Part shown: positions 46,924 to 58,888 of the stretch, piece after piece | How positions within the stretch are numbered: the stretch's first letter is position 1 | Layout: the number at the start of each line of letters is the position of its first letter | Assembly: GCA_025331445.1 (NCBI GenBank) | Contig: JAIWNE010000023.1 | Location: 186,001 to 250,000 of the forward strand | Direction of reading: 5' to 3' | Length of the DNA: 64,000 nucleotides | From: Blakeslea trispora | Taxonomy: Eukaryota; Mucoromycota; Mucoromycetes; Mucorales; Choanephoraceae | Program-made: the position numbers and the translations under genes | The notes under the pieces: generated by a model | Databases searched by the model: none | Told to the model about the DNA's origin: nothing | The model's input: the letters and a program-made list of their open reading frames with translations, nothing else

Positions 46924-47625
46924 ATTTCGAAATGATGATCATAATAAAAAAAACTAAATAGAATATTGGCTTATGTCTGTACTGTTTGACAGCTAAAAAA
47001 AAACTCAAGTAGATTCAAAGGGGGTTTATTCCAATACAAAAGTAAAAAGTGAATCTTCTCTAAATTATCTCTCGATTTATACTTTTTTCGAAAGCTAGGA
47101 TGATTTACAATATCTAGATTATTGTTAATCGTATATTATCATGATTCCTTCGATGTCGATATCTAGAATCTATGATAGTTCAAAGTACGCATCTAAGGTG
47201 TGGCGAGAATACTAACTTGGATAAGCCTTTCGATGTCAGACTCGAAATTGGAAGCATAAAGAATAATTATTGTTATGTTGAAATAGAAGGATTTGATTGG
47301 CTGATTTAAGAATATAGGTATCTATAGTTATGTAGTTCATTACAATGTCATGCCCCCCTTTCATATACACACTTTTCTCTCTCTCTCTCTCTCTCTCTCT
47401 TCAGTAATACGAATTCAATCTTATATGTAGTTGTGTTTACGTTTATTAGGGTCAATAAACGCTTGGTATCCACTGTGCTTTTTTTTTTTCTTTTGCTTTG
47501 TTTGCGCTTTACAAGATTCTGTTCAAGGAGGAGGATGAGGAGAGAAAGAGAAAAGTGTGTATATGTGTTTGTTCTATGTGTTTCACTTAGCCCCTTTTTT
47601 TTTATCAAACTATTGAAGAACAAAC
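46924..47625. other. intergenic, tail-to-tail, with (CT)n tract
   Basis: This lies between the convergent LRR gene and the small acidic-protein gene. A (CT)n microsatellite is at 47376-47401, and pyrimidine or purine tracts surround it. A frame on the minus strand (47348-47632) is low-complexity and probably the 3' untranslated part or intron of the neighbouring gene. Confidence 0.5.
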
Positions 47626-48024
47626 TTACCATAAGACAGCAAGTGGTTCATCGTCCACAATAATGATCTCTTCATCCTCTTGTTCTTCTTCTGGTTCTTC
47701 TTCAGGTACATTAGTCAGATCAAACAGTTCACCATCAGCTTCACATTGGGCCAATAACTCATCAAACCAAGATTCAAGACAGAGCTCACTTTCTTGTTTC
47801 ACACGCCTTGATTCTGCACTGTCCGATAGACGATCGATCTCTAACAAGAGGATTTTGAATGTTTCCATCACTTCTGCAGAGATCTCACCTGAAGAAGGTG
47901 TTGATTTGATTGTGTTGAGCACATGAGATAGCTCGGATAGTAAGCTTTCGTCCTGACGAGCCCTTTTTGTTTGATCTTGGTCTTTTTCAACTGAAGGTGA
48001 ACGACTTCTTTTATGGTGAGACAT
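47626..48024 (-). CDS. small acidic nuclear-type protein, unknown
   Basis: This single-exon frame of 132 residues is unrecognised. The start (MSHHKRSRSPSVEKDQDQTKRAR) is basic with an RSRSPS phrase and a nuclear-localisation-like cluster. The middle is helical (LSELSHVLNTIK, EVMETFKILLLEIDRL). The end is a strongly acidic tail (EEEPEEEQEDEEIIIVDDEP). The last codons run into a good donor (TTATG|GTAAGT at 47629), so a 3' intron may alter the final one or two residues or extend the protein. It shares a 258 bp divergent promoter with the M24 peptidase. Composition suggests a chromatin or mRNA-processing accessory factor; that is inference. Confidence 0.6.
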   Translation of the reverse strand: MSHHKRSRSPSVEKDQDQTKRARQDESLLSELSHVLNTIKSTPSSGEISAEVMETFKILLLEIDRLSDSAESRRVKQESELCLESWFDELLAQCEADGELFDLTNVPEEEPEEEQEDEEIIIVDDEPLAVLW

Positions 48025-48282
48025 GGTTTGATTAGAAGAAGAAAAAAAAGAAGAAGAATAGGCTTGTAACTTTTTTTATTTTATTTTAATAAGTGTATTT
48101 CCTTTTTAAGCCCTATTTTTTTTTCCCCTAGCCATTTTTTTTTTCTTTTTTGTACGTGCGTAAAGGACAGAATACTGAGTCTTAACTGTAGTAAGACAAA
48201 AAGGGAAAAATTGAGTCATCATGCAAAAAAAAAAAAGAAAACTCAGTAATACTTTCTTTTTTTCTTTTTTTTTTTCTTAATC
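48025..48282. promoter_or_regulatory. 258 bp divergent promoter region
   Basis: This is the space between the small acidic-protein gene (minus) and the M24 peptidase gene (plus). It is dominated by T and A runs. It must contain both promoters, but I see no clear TATA box or named operator. Confidence 0.5.
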
Positions 48283-49619
48283 ATGCCTATGGAAAAAAGA
48301 CCTTTGATTCATTCCAATCATTGGAATCAATTAAGAAAAACGACCATGGTAAAAAGCACAGCTTCTCAAAAATCGATTTTTGAAACTCATTTTTAGGTTA
48401 GGCAATACGTGGATTGATGGTGTTTTCAGTTTTATTGATGTTGGCAGGCATCACTTGGTTATGCAAGTCCAAACATCCCCTGGAAGGCTATTGTGCTCAT
48501 ATTAAACCCATCCAACCCAAGGAATACCTTGAGCGTCATGCTCGATTGGCCAACGCGTTGAAGCAAGAAGGGGTAGAGGGATTGGTGATGGAAGGAGGGG
48601 CTTCCATGAAATACTATACAGACATCGATTGGGAATTAACGGAACGGCCCTTCTTGGTACTCCTTCAACTCGATTCAGACACGATCCGTATAACCATCAT
48701 CACACCTCACTTTGAGGCCACACGAGCTCAGGCCAAGTTGAGAGCAAGCCCCGTGAAGGCCAGGTTGGTCTCTTGGCTGGAACATGAATCTCCCTTTGAT
48801 GCAGTCGTGCCCTTGATATCAGGTCGATTGATGGTAGAACAAGAGGCACGTTTGTTCATCTACCAAGGTCTATCGGAACGTCTGGAGGCCGTGATGGCCA
48901 CACCTGCCATTCGCATGTTGCGAATGATCAAGTCCAAGGCAGAACTGGCCATCATGCAATGCGCCAACCAACTCACCCAAAGAGCGATTGAACTGGTCCG
49001 ACCCAAGGTCAAGGTAGGCATGACAGAACTGGACATTCAACAGTTGATGGCACAGACATTGGAAAAGGGAGGTCTCAGTGACACATGGGTCTTGGCACTG
49101 GTCGATGCCAACGCTGCCTTACCTCATGGTACACCTACTCTCAAGACAGTCAAGGCCAACAGTAGTGTGCTGATTGATACAGGTGGGCAGTTGCTGGGTT
49201 ATCAATCGGATACCACACGTACTTTTTTCATGTCGCAGCTAAACAACCAGACGATATTGGATGCTTGGTATCTGGTACGTGAAGCACAGGCTCGTGTCTT
49301 GGAGCAGGTCAATAGAAACACAACATGTGCTCAAGTGGATCGATTGGCAAGAGAGTGGATAGCGAAAGAAGGATATGCCAAATACTTTACTCATCGGTTA
49401 GGACATGGGATTGGGTTAGTGATGCATGAAGATCCTTATATGCATCAAGGTAATCCTCAGTCATTGGTACCGGGCATGACGTTTAGTGTAGAGCCTGGTA
49501 TTTATGTGACTGATGAATTTGGTATTCGATTAGAAGATATTGTGGTCGTTCAACCTAATGGTCAACTAGCTTTATTAACGCATGGATTGGCTGATAATCC
49601 TTGGACACTTGTAAAATAA
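48283..49619 (+). CDS. membrane-anchored M24 aminopeptidase (Xaa-Pro type)
   Basis: Two exons (48283-48348 and 48402-49619) encode 427 residues. Exon 1 gives a cytosolic basic N-terminus (MPMEKRPLIHSNHWNQLRKT). Exon 2 opens with a transmembrane segment (GLMVFSVLLMLAGITWLC), making a type II anchored enzyme. The creatinase-like N-domain (YLERHARLANALKQEGVEG) precedes the pita-bread catalytic domain with all five dimetal ligands: two Asp in LIDTGGQLLGYQSDTTRTF, His in HRLGHGIGLVMHE, Glu in FSVEPGIYV and Glu in GIRLEDIVVV. It should cleave N-terminal residues before proline in a lumenal or extracellular setting. The acceptor after TTAG (48401) is needed to keep the frame; starting at the inner ATG 48417 would shorten the anchor. 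Confidence 0.88.
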
Positions 49620-49723
49620 AAGATTATCAGCTACTGCTTTTTTTTTTTTTTTTTTAAATTGTGGCTGGCTATACTACTTGAATAAAATTTTATTTTTTTT
49701 TTATTTTTTTTTAATTCTCTAAA

Positions 49724-51554
49724 ATGACAGATCTGGAAAAGATGGAAACAGTACATGACGATCAAGTAGTGTATGAAGAAGAAGAAGAAGATGATGATTA
49801 TGATGACTATCTTGACGATGAACTGAATGATACAGACATGTGGGATAATGCTACTGGTGGTAATAAAGAAAAAAAAAAAGAAAATTTAGGCCTGCATAGT
49901 TGACATCAAGATAGATTTCACAAAGCAGTACAATAAACTTCGACAACAAGTAGCTCCTATCGTCACCACAGCCGAGAAACCAGCTCCAGCCGTCAACCAC
50001 AACAAGAAAAAGACAGTACAGACAGTCGATAAAAAGAAACAAATGTTGGAAAGCCAAATAGACAGTCTAGGTCACTTTGCCAGTCGTATTCATATCGAAC
50101 AAGACTATCAACCCAAAATCACTTCTTCTGTTGCCAGTGACATCAAATTGAGTTCCAAGAAAGCCAGTGGAGAAAAGTAAGCTATCAACAGCTAAGGTAT
50201 ACATGGCACTCATCTTTTGCTATAGAACACAACAAAAAGACAAGGCAGATAGAGCCACAGTGGAACAAGTGTTGGATCCTCGTACACGTATCATCTTGTT
50301 CAAGATGTTAAACAAGGGTATCTTTTATGAAATCAATGGTTGTATCAGTACAGGTAAAGAAGCCAATGTCTATCATGCCATGACAGAAGATGGTCAACAT
50401 CGTGCCATCAAGGTCTACAAGACATCCATCTTGACCTTCAAGGATCGTGATCGTTATGTGACGGGTGAATATCGATTTAGACATGGTTACAGTAAATCGA
50501 ATCCTCGAAAGATGGTCAAGGTCTGGGCCGAAAAGGAAATGAGAAACCTTAGACGTCTTCAACAGGCAGGTATTCCCTCACCTAATGCGCTTGTGTTGAG
50601 AATGCATGTGCTTGTCATGGATTTCTTGGGTGACAAGAACGGTTGGGCTTACCCTCGTCTGAAGGATGCTCAGATTGAAGCCTCTCGATTTCCTACGCTT
50701 TATTATCAATTGGTCAAGAATGTGCGTACCATGTATCAAGTCTGTAAATTGGTGCATGCTGATTTAAGTGAATATAATATTCTGTAAGTCAACAAACGAT
50801 CGAATCAGGACGATGGTATACTTATGTAACTTTAGCTATCATTCTCGTAAACTCTATATTATTGATGTCTCTCAATCGGTAGAACATGATCATCCTCATG
50901 CCTCTGAATTTTTGAGAAAGGATCTGATGAATGTGACTGATTTCTTTGCCAAGAAAGATGTGCGTGTGATGAGTGTGGTTGAGTTATTCAAGTTTGTGAC
51001 TGATGTGACTTTTGGTAATGAAGAAGAAGAAGTAGATGCACGATTGGAAAAGGTAAGAAAGAGACTGTTTTTTTTCTACACATACTAATGTACATTAGAT
51101 TCAAGAAGAGATGCAAGCGAATCCTCATGTGGACAACAAGATTGAAGATGACATCTTTATGAAGTCTTATATACCAACTACTTTGGAAGAAGTCATTGAT
51201 ATTGAAAGAGACACTTTGATTGTAGAACAGGGTAAAGCCAAAGATTTAGTCTATGCTGATCTATTGGGTACAGGCGTACAACAGCTTCATATTCAAGAGG
51301 AAGAAGAAGAGGAAGAGGAAGAGGAGGAAGACAATGAGGAAGACAATGAAGAAGAAGACTCAGGATCAGATGATGATGATGATGATAATGAGGACCGTAA
51401 AAAGACGCCTAAAGGAAAGAAGAATGAAGACAAGGATGAAAAAAAAGAACGTAAACAAAAGGCAAAAGAAGAAGCCAGAGAACGTAGAAAGCACAAGTTG
51501 CCTAAAGCAGAGAAAAAGCGAAAGATCAAGACAAGTAGTAAAAAGAAGAAATAA
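49724..51554 (+). CDS. RIO1: RIO1 atypical protein kinase
   Basis: Five exons (49724-49859, 49900-50176, 50226-50783, 50836-51052 and 51099-51554) encode 547 residues. After an acidic start, the RIO domain has [14 protein letters not shown] (glycine loop), [19 protein letters not shown] (the RIO1-specific loop), [29 protein letters not shown] (catalytic Asp) and [17 protein letters not shown] (metal-binding Asp). RIO1 is a kinase/ATPase in the last cytoplasmic steps of 40S ribosome maturation. The tail is a long acidic tract ([15 protein letters not shown]) then a Lys-rich basic tract, as in other RIO1 proteins. It lies about 104 bp after the peptidase gene and before the zinc-finger gene, all on the plus strand. 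Confidence 0.95.
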
Positions 51555-51658
51555 GTAGAGGGGACAACATTTCTCCTTTGTACATAATGACAACACTTTT
51601 ATTATTATAAATACAAGCTTTTATATATATATTTTCTCTTCTTTTCTCTCATTGTTCA

Positions 51659-52035
51659 ATGCCTACTTATTATATTAAAAATACTTGTTTTGAATGTGAT
51701 GGTGAATTTGCTAGTGCACCCTATCTAATACAACATCTTCGTTCTAAACATCAAATCGATCTCAAGACAAGACCCTCTGGTCAAAGTCGACCCAAGCCCA
51801 ATCATGTACGTTATCTAACAGATTCAAACAAGATCGATGCAGATACTGTGGTCACCCATGGTTGCCCCTCCTGTTGGTTTCTCACTCAAGAGACAGCTGA
51901 ACTCAAGGCTCATGTAAATGAACACCTTGAGAAAGAACCCAAAAAGATCAAGACAGTACAAGAGGGAGAGAATGAACTGATTGATCTAGTAGAAGATTTA
52001 TTGACAAGTTTTAAAAAGTTATTTCATAATAAAGA

Positions 52036-52039
<4 letters not shown>
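51659..52039 (+). CDS. two-C2H2-finger protein, unknown
   Basis: A single exon encodes 126 residues. Two C2H2 fingers are visible: CFECDGEFASAPYLIQHLRSKH (C-x2-C-x12-H-x4-H) near residue 10 and CPSCWFLTQETAELKAHVNEH (C-x2-C-x12-H-x3-H) near residue 70. They are separated by a basic linker and followed by an acidic helix. No other domain is present. It may bind nucleic acid or be a small regulatory partner; the role is unknown. Its TAG stop overlaps the stop of the convergent zinc-transporter gene. It begins only 104 bp after RIO1. Confidence 0.75.
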
Positions 52040-53760
<1,721 letters not shown>

Positions 53761-53892
53761 GTTTAAAAAATCAATATTTTCTAAAAATAGAAATCGAATT
53801 TTTTATTCGACCAATCAAGAATTTGTTAGTGCGTTCAAATATCGCTACGAAAATCATTCCATGTATAGTTTAAACATGTTTATTTTACGAAT

Positions 53893-54255
53893 ATATCGTA
53901 TTTTCACACCAAATTCGCGAATCTTCAAATCCAATTCGCGAATCTGCAAAACCAAACTCGCGGATTTTACAACTAAAATTCGAGGAAAATGCATTCTAAG
54001 AGAAAAGAAGGAGATAATGAGAAAGGATATCGAGCAAGCAGAAAGAAGCATCCGGCCCGAAGATTGTAAAGGATGGACTAAGCACTGCATTAAAAATCTG
54101 AACAGATGTACTAGAGGATAAGATCTTACTTACGATAAATAACAAAATTCTGTGTGTATTTTCCTCGAATTTTAGTTGTAAAATCCGCGAGTTTGGTTTT
54201 GAAGATTCGCGAATTGGATCTGAAGATTCGCGAATTTGGTGTGAAAATACGATAT
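53893..54255 (+). mobile_element. MITE copy 1 with 97 bp terminal inverted repeats
   Basis: Both ends read ATATCGTATTTTCACACC inward, and the inverted repeats extend about 97 bp with two or three mismatches, each carrying two ATTCGCGAAT palindromes. The 160 bp interior contains the plus-strand frame ILREKKEIMRKDIEQAE...EDCKGWTKHCIKNL...RCTRG, ending in TAA. This resembles the C-terminal tail of a Tc1/IS630-class transposase, so the MITE looks like an internal-deletion derivative of such an element. The flanks show TA at both ends. Confidence 0.75.
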
Positions 54256-54269
54256 ATATATATAAAAAA

Positions 54270-55010
54270 CAGTATGTTTTTGTACTTTTTATTGCCACCT
54301 TTGGCGTCTATAACTGCTTGGCAGCGGTCTTTTATACTGCCAACCAAAATCTCCAAAAGTGTAAGTGGTATTGAGTACCACTCCTCGCGAAGACAGGCTT
54401 CCAGATGGCTGACATTCTGGATGTCTGCGACGCTCAATGCATCTCTCAAGGTATGACCAAAGATGCTCAGTTGGACTCTGGGCTGGCCAAAAATCGAACC
54501 CCTTGATATCACACCTCTCGATCTTATACCACTTACTTTAGCCACCAGTATGGCAAGAAGCGCCATCTTCTTGGAACCTGAACTCCTTAAATGTTGTTGT
54601 TGAGAGTTCTTCAAACCAAGAGAGAAAGTAATTGGCCAGGCAGGTAATGTAAGCCTCCTGGTTGATTTTCCCTTGCATTGTCACAAGAGGGCCTAGTCCT
54701 CCAGCCCAAAAAGCAGCTTCCAAACCATCACAGAACCATTGCCAAACTTGAAGCTTTTTTTTTATACATGGTTGGGGTCGTACCTCTCGCCTTGTTTGCG
54801 GATCACTCTGACTCGCCCATGGCTCCCATATACGTTATACTTGGACTCATCAGACCAGGCGACATGTCAAAACTGATCTTCGGTCCAATCCACCTTGTCA
54901 GTCGCCCAGATAAGTCTCTTTCGTACCTGGCCGTCCTTCAGATTGGGTACAGATGCTGGAGAATAGAAGCCGAACCGACTTTCTACAGTCACGCCCAAAA
55001 GTGAATTAAA
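54270..55010 (-). pseudogene. broken Tc1/mariner-type transposase
   Basis: On the minus strand, scattered frames spell a Tc1-like transposase from the first catalytic Asp (VAWSDESKYNVYGSHG), through FKFGNGSVMVW and FQEDGASCHTGG (second Asp), to FWPAQSP...EHLWSYLERC (the Glu region) and the C-terminus near 54275. Stops and frame changes occur near 54770, 54725 and 54540, and the N-terminal DNA-binding half is missing. It is non-functional. DDE transposases of this family cut and paste DNA at TA sites. Confidence 0.8.
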
Positions 55011-55078
55011 TGTGCATTTAATTCCTGAAGAACATTATTCTTCTTTCTTTTTTCCCACCAATTTTCTATGTAAACAAC

Positions 55079-55937
55079 ATGAACTATACATCAAACGAGA
55101 GCTCTGAGTCTCGCAAGAACGTCTATCACAATGATTCTGTTCGGGGAGGTGTTTATTTGTTTCGAAAGTCTGGAATGAAGTATAAGGACATTAAAGCATT
55201 AACAGGCGTAAACAAGAAGTCTGCACAAAGTACAGTGGTTGGAATTGAGAAAAATGAATCTTTTGAGAAACGCAAGAGTCCAGATAGAAAGCCCAAGGGA
55301 TCAGAAGCCGACATCAGATTGCTTGCTCGATATGTGCAGAAGGAACCATTTGCCATTTTTTCTCAGGGTTCAAGCCTATACTGCCACGCTTGGTTTGACA
55401 GTCAACAAAAAGACCATCATCAGCTATCTGGCTCAGAAGGGTTTCAATTCATACTGGGCAGCTCATAAGCCAACTCTTACTGACCGTCATAGAGAATCCA
55501 GGTTGAATTGGGCTCTTCGCCATGTTAATTGGGACATTGACCAATGGAAAGGAGTAGTATGGTCCGATGAGGCACGTTTTCGGGTCGAGAACAATGATTG
55601 CGCTGCTCGAGTTATTCGAAAGAAAGGCACACGATATGATCAAAGAAACATACTCGAAACAACCAAATGGGGCAAAGGATCAGTAATGATCTGGGTATGC
55701 TTTTGTGCGGAGGGTTTTGGTCCCCTTGTGACCGTTGAAGGTAACATGAATCAAGATGTTTACATCGATACTTTGGCCAAGCACTTCCACCCTTGGTTCA
55801 AAGAATTGCATGATAAACATCATAGGGACTATATTTTGCAAGAAGACGGTGCTACCTGCCACACAGGTGCCTATGCTCGTTGGTGGAAGGAGGGTCATCA
55901 GATTAGCGGCTTTGATCAAAAAGGTGTTCCAGTTCTC
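55079..55937 (+). pseudogene. second broken Tc1-like transposase
   Basis: An N-terminal helix-turn-helix part (GVYLFRKSGMKYKDIKALTGVNKKSA) leads into the catalytic part after a one-base frame change in the T-run near 55358-55363. The catalytic part has VVWSDEARFRVEN (Asp 1), KWGKGSVMIWVCF and ILQEDGATCHTG (Asp 2). Homology stops abruptly after ISGFD at about 55918, before the third acidic residue, where the sequence joins an unrelated broken gene. The family differs from the minus-strand copy next to it but is related (both share the GFGPLVT and EDGATCHTG phrases). Confidence 0.85.
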
Positions 55938-57123
55938 AAGACCCATTAGTGACCAAATGCTAGTAAATAACAAACCACGCATCACAAAAAAAGATGCTTC
56001 ACTAGTAAAATCTGCATTTGAAATATGTATCGCCAGCACACCATCAACTCCTACCTCCGCAATCATAGCAGAAGAGTACAATCATAACAATGAGGACCAA
56101 GATGTTAATCAATGCTTTAAAAAGCTTCCAAAGGCGCAGGAATTTTTGATGCAAGCAATTAGTGGAGATCGTGCCGACTTCTTAGATAGAGTGATGTCTT
56201 ATAAAGTTGACGATAATCATTCCAAAGATGAAGTACAAGCCATTAAGCTATTGAAGTATATCCTTATTGACTATCATGCAAACTGTGAGAAGCCAAATTA
56301 TTACACCCGTACGAATGAACGAACACCTTATTGTGAGCATGTAATTCCCATATTCAAGTATTTTAGCGCAGTATTCAAGAATTTGACTTTTATGTGGTAA
56401 GTAAAAGAACAGGTACATCATTCAATACCTTTAAATTCTGATCCATTTTTTGTGAATAACAACAGGCGCGAAAAGGGACTCGAGGCAAACAAGCAATTAG
56501 CAGTATGTCTAGATGATGAGCAGAAGAAGCTCATGGATGGCATTGGATACAGTGTTAGAGACAAAGCGGAGAGACTAGTGATCGAATGCTCGGGATAAAT
56601 TGTTTCTTTAAAAAAAAATCAGTAAATATAAAATTGTAACTATTAAAATATAGTGAAGTTGATGGAGAACACACCGAGGAGGATACACTCAAGTTAATGG
56701 AGGCCACAAGCTGATGCATAAAGAATGAAATGGGAAGATACCAATCATCGTCCTGGCTCACATTTGGTGCTCGTAAAGTCCTCGCAATCCAAGCTATCAA
56801 TAACACTATCACATCATTATCAACAAGAAGAGTAGAAGATAATAAATGGGCATTCATAGAGCAAAGAACAGCTTTGGTTCCACGAGACTGGGAAGACAGA
56901 ATGTATTGGATAAAGGTTGTTGAGCTTCTTATGAAGTTAAGCGTAAGTTTATTATTACTAAAATACATGCCATAATGTATGATATCTAATAATTGAATTA
57001 TAGGAACTACTTACCGAGCAAGAGGAGGTCACAGAAAAGTTGAAGATGGAACATGTCGGTGTCATCAAAGTTAACCCAGAAGATACTATCAAGAATGCAT
57101 TATCCAAAACTAATACCAATTAA
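55938..57123 (+). pseudogene. broken unknown multi-exon gene
   Basis: Exon-like blocks are 55938-56396, 56466 to about 56596, about 56650-56942 and 57004-57123. They read in order through NNKPRITKKDASLVKSAFE, KDEVQAIKLLKYILIDYHA, NLTFMWREKGLEANKQ, DDEQKKLMDGIGYSVRDKAE, ALVPRDWEDRMYWIKVVELL and LLTEQEEVTEKLKMEHVGV. The donor after the second block reads GATAAA instead of GT, an in-frame TGA lies at 56712-56714, and the N-terminus is cut by the Tc1 junction. I do not recognise the family. The length and exon style suggest a multicopy accessory gene rather than a transposase. Confidence 0.6.
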
Positions 57124-57313
57124 ACATGTATATAAATACTATCGTTTTCATTATTATAATAACAGTTGTAAAAAAAACAAGCTTTGCTCAAGAAAGTATC
57201 ATTTGTTAATAGTAAATTCCAAGTCTATATTTTAGGGGTTTCAGTAGTAGATTTATAAACTTATTGCTGAATTTTTTTTTTGTAAAGACCCACAAGGAAT
57301 TAGATTTATTGCC

Positions 57314-57615
57314 TCAGTTTATCCGCGGCACGACTGACATTATGAGATTGCGGGAACAAGGTTGACATTCATAGCCATGAGTATAACATGCCCAGCATTG
57401 AATGGCAGTTTTCTTTGGGCAGTCTACTTTGGGGTGGCCTGGTTCGTGACAATAGCTACAGTGTAAGGGTGTCAAGGGCCAAATAGCATAGTTCGTGGTT
57501 TACGGGTCCCAAAGAAGGGCGCGAGTGAGATTGGGAGGGTCAATATATAGCGACTGTGGGATGATGGTATAACTGGTCCCGTCAAACCAACCATGGTCCT
57601 GGAAAATACCATAAG
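57314..57615 (-). pseudogene. zinc-knuckle (gag-like) retroelement remnant
   Basis: The minus strand reads QDHGWFDGTSYTIIPQSLYI, a stop, then LHCSYCHEPGHPKVDCPKK, a CCHC zinc knuckle (C-x2-C-x4-H-x4-C), followed by CWACYTHGYECQPC and a stop at 57314-57316. CCHC knuckles of this kind occur in gag or ORF1 proteins of retroelements. No reverse transcriptase is nearby. It is a fragment, with one internal stop. Confidence 0.65.
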
Positions 57616-57840
57616 GAGCCAATAAAATCAAAAATGCCAGAAGAGAGCTGGTCATCTAGGATGACAGGAGATTTAAGAGTTTTATTTGACGGACGTCAGA
57701 GGAACGGGATAGTGAAGGAAAACCCCCTGAATTACCGTCATTGCAAAATTCATTACGAACCGTTTTTTTGATACAAAGAACACTTTTTTTTTATTTTATT
57801 GATCAAAAGTAAGATTAACTCTCGACCACTTGTTTCTTAG

Positions 57841-58071
57841 AGGGTACAGCAACTCTTTTACCCAAGAATCCATTGCCAATATTTATGAGCATGGTCACAC
57901 TCCCTTCTTCTTGCCTCCTTATTCTCCAATGCTGAATATCATTGAGAAATACTAGGCGAGACGCCTTTAGCAAAAGAGCAAAATTATAGCTGGCTGCATT
58001 GAGGAAACAGCAAAAAAAGAAAACTGTAGAGGGTGGATCCAACATTCTCAAAAGCTTTCGGAATGTGTTTG
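57841..58071 (+). pseudogene. C-terminus of a DDE transposase
   Basis: The plus strand reads SFTQESIANIYEHGHTPFFL then PPYSPMLNIIEKY, the region around the third catalytic acidic residue of Tc1/IS630-class transposases. Two in-frame TAG codons follow, then KSKIIAGCIEETAKKENCRG and HSQKLSECV with a stop. The tail matches the MITE interior (EIMRKDIEQAE...EDCKGW...NLNRC) in length and pattern. It ends 35 bp before MITE copy 2, so it may be the parent-type transposase of that MITE family. Confidence 0.65.
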
Positions 58072-58105
58072 AACATGATATATGATAAACTTGTAAACAT
58101 TTTAC

Positions 58106-58446
58106 TATCGTATTTTCACACCAAATTCGCGAATCTTCAAAACCAAACTCGCGGATTTTACAACTAAAATTCGAGGAAAATACACACAGAATTTTGTTAT
58201 TTATCGTAAGTAAGATCTTATCCTCTAGTACATCTGTTCAGATTTTTAATGCAGTGCTTAGTCCATCCTTTACAATCTTCGGGCCGGATGCTTCTTTCTG
58301 CTTGCTCGATATCCTTTCTCATTATCTCCTTCTTTTCTCTTAGAATGCATTTTCCTCGAATTTTAGTTGTAAAATCCGCGAGTTTGGTTTTGCAGATTCG
58401 CGAATTGGATTTGAAGATTCGCGAATTTGGTGTGAAAATACGATAT
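58106..58446 (-). mobile_element. MITE copy 2, inverted relative to copy 1
   Basis: It has the same terminal inverted repeats (TATCGTATTTTCACACC) and the same interior as 53893-54255 but on the opposite strand. One arm lacks a segment of about 20 bp containing one ATTCGCGAAT unit. Interior identity with copy 1 is nearly complete over 160 bp, so the two copies separated recently or were homogenised. Confidence 0.8.
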
Positions 58447-58888
58447 TCATTAAATTGACATTTCATAACATATACACATTATAAGTACTCTAAAGGATTT
58501 TTTTTTTGCACTAGTTTTCAAAAAAAAATGAAATGGTAACAAAAAGCTTGAACGCACAAAGACATTCCTGATTGGTCGAATAAAAAAGTTTGATTTCTAT
58601 TTTAGATTTTTAAACGCAAATTCACTGTATAAAAATCAAGATAGACTCAGTTTTAAACTAATTCAAGTGACAAGGGGGGATTACCAATCACTGTAGTTTT
58701 TTTTGCATTAAGAAACTTTATACCCCGAAGTTCCCCTTTTTTTTTTATTTCTCTCTTGTTTTTATAGAGTTCCTTTCTTTTATTTCTTTTTTTTTTTTTA
58801 AAAAACAAAATCTTTGTTTATTTTCTTGGGTAACAAATAAAGGTGAAATCAGTAACACAAACAACACATTGACAATACAATTAGAGAC

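Larger units (their letters stand above)
53761..58625. mobile_element. nested mobile DNA bounded by inverted repeats
   Basis: The outer segments 53761-53843 and 58535-58625 are diverged reverse complements (shared blocks include GCGTTTAAAAA, ATAGAAATC, TTTTTTATTCGACCAATCA and GTGCGTTCAA). Inside them lie two MITE copies in opposite orientation (53893-54255 and 58106-58446). Between those are fragments of two Tc1 transposases, an unknown broken gene, a zinc-knuckle remnant and a DDE transposase C-terminus. Either this is one large element with long diverged terminal repeats, or repeated insertion plus an inverted duplication. I cannot tell which, but the symmetry is visible directly. Confidence 0.65.

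Noticed and set aside
47348..47632. 94-codon minus frame next to the small acidic protein
   Set aside because: It is dominated by the (CT)n tract. At most it is 3' untranslated sequence or an intron of the neighbouring gene.
51253..51596. Overlapping frames in the acidic/basic tail of RIO1
   Set aside because: They are shadows of low-complexity GAA/AAG-rich coding DNA.
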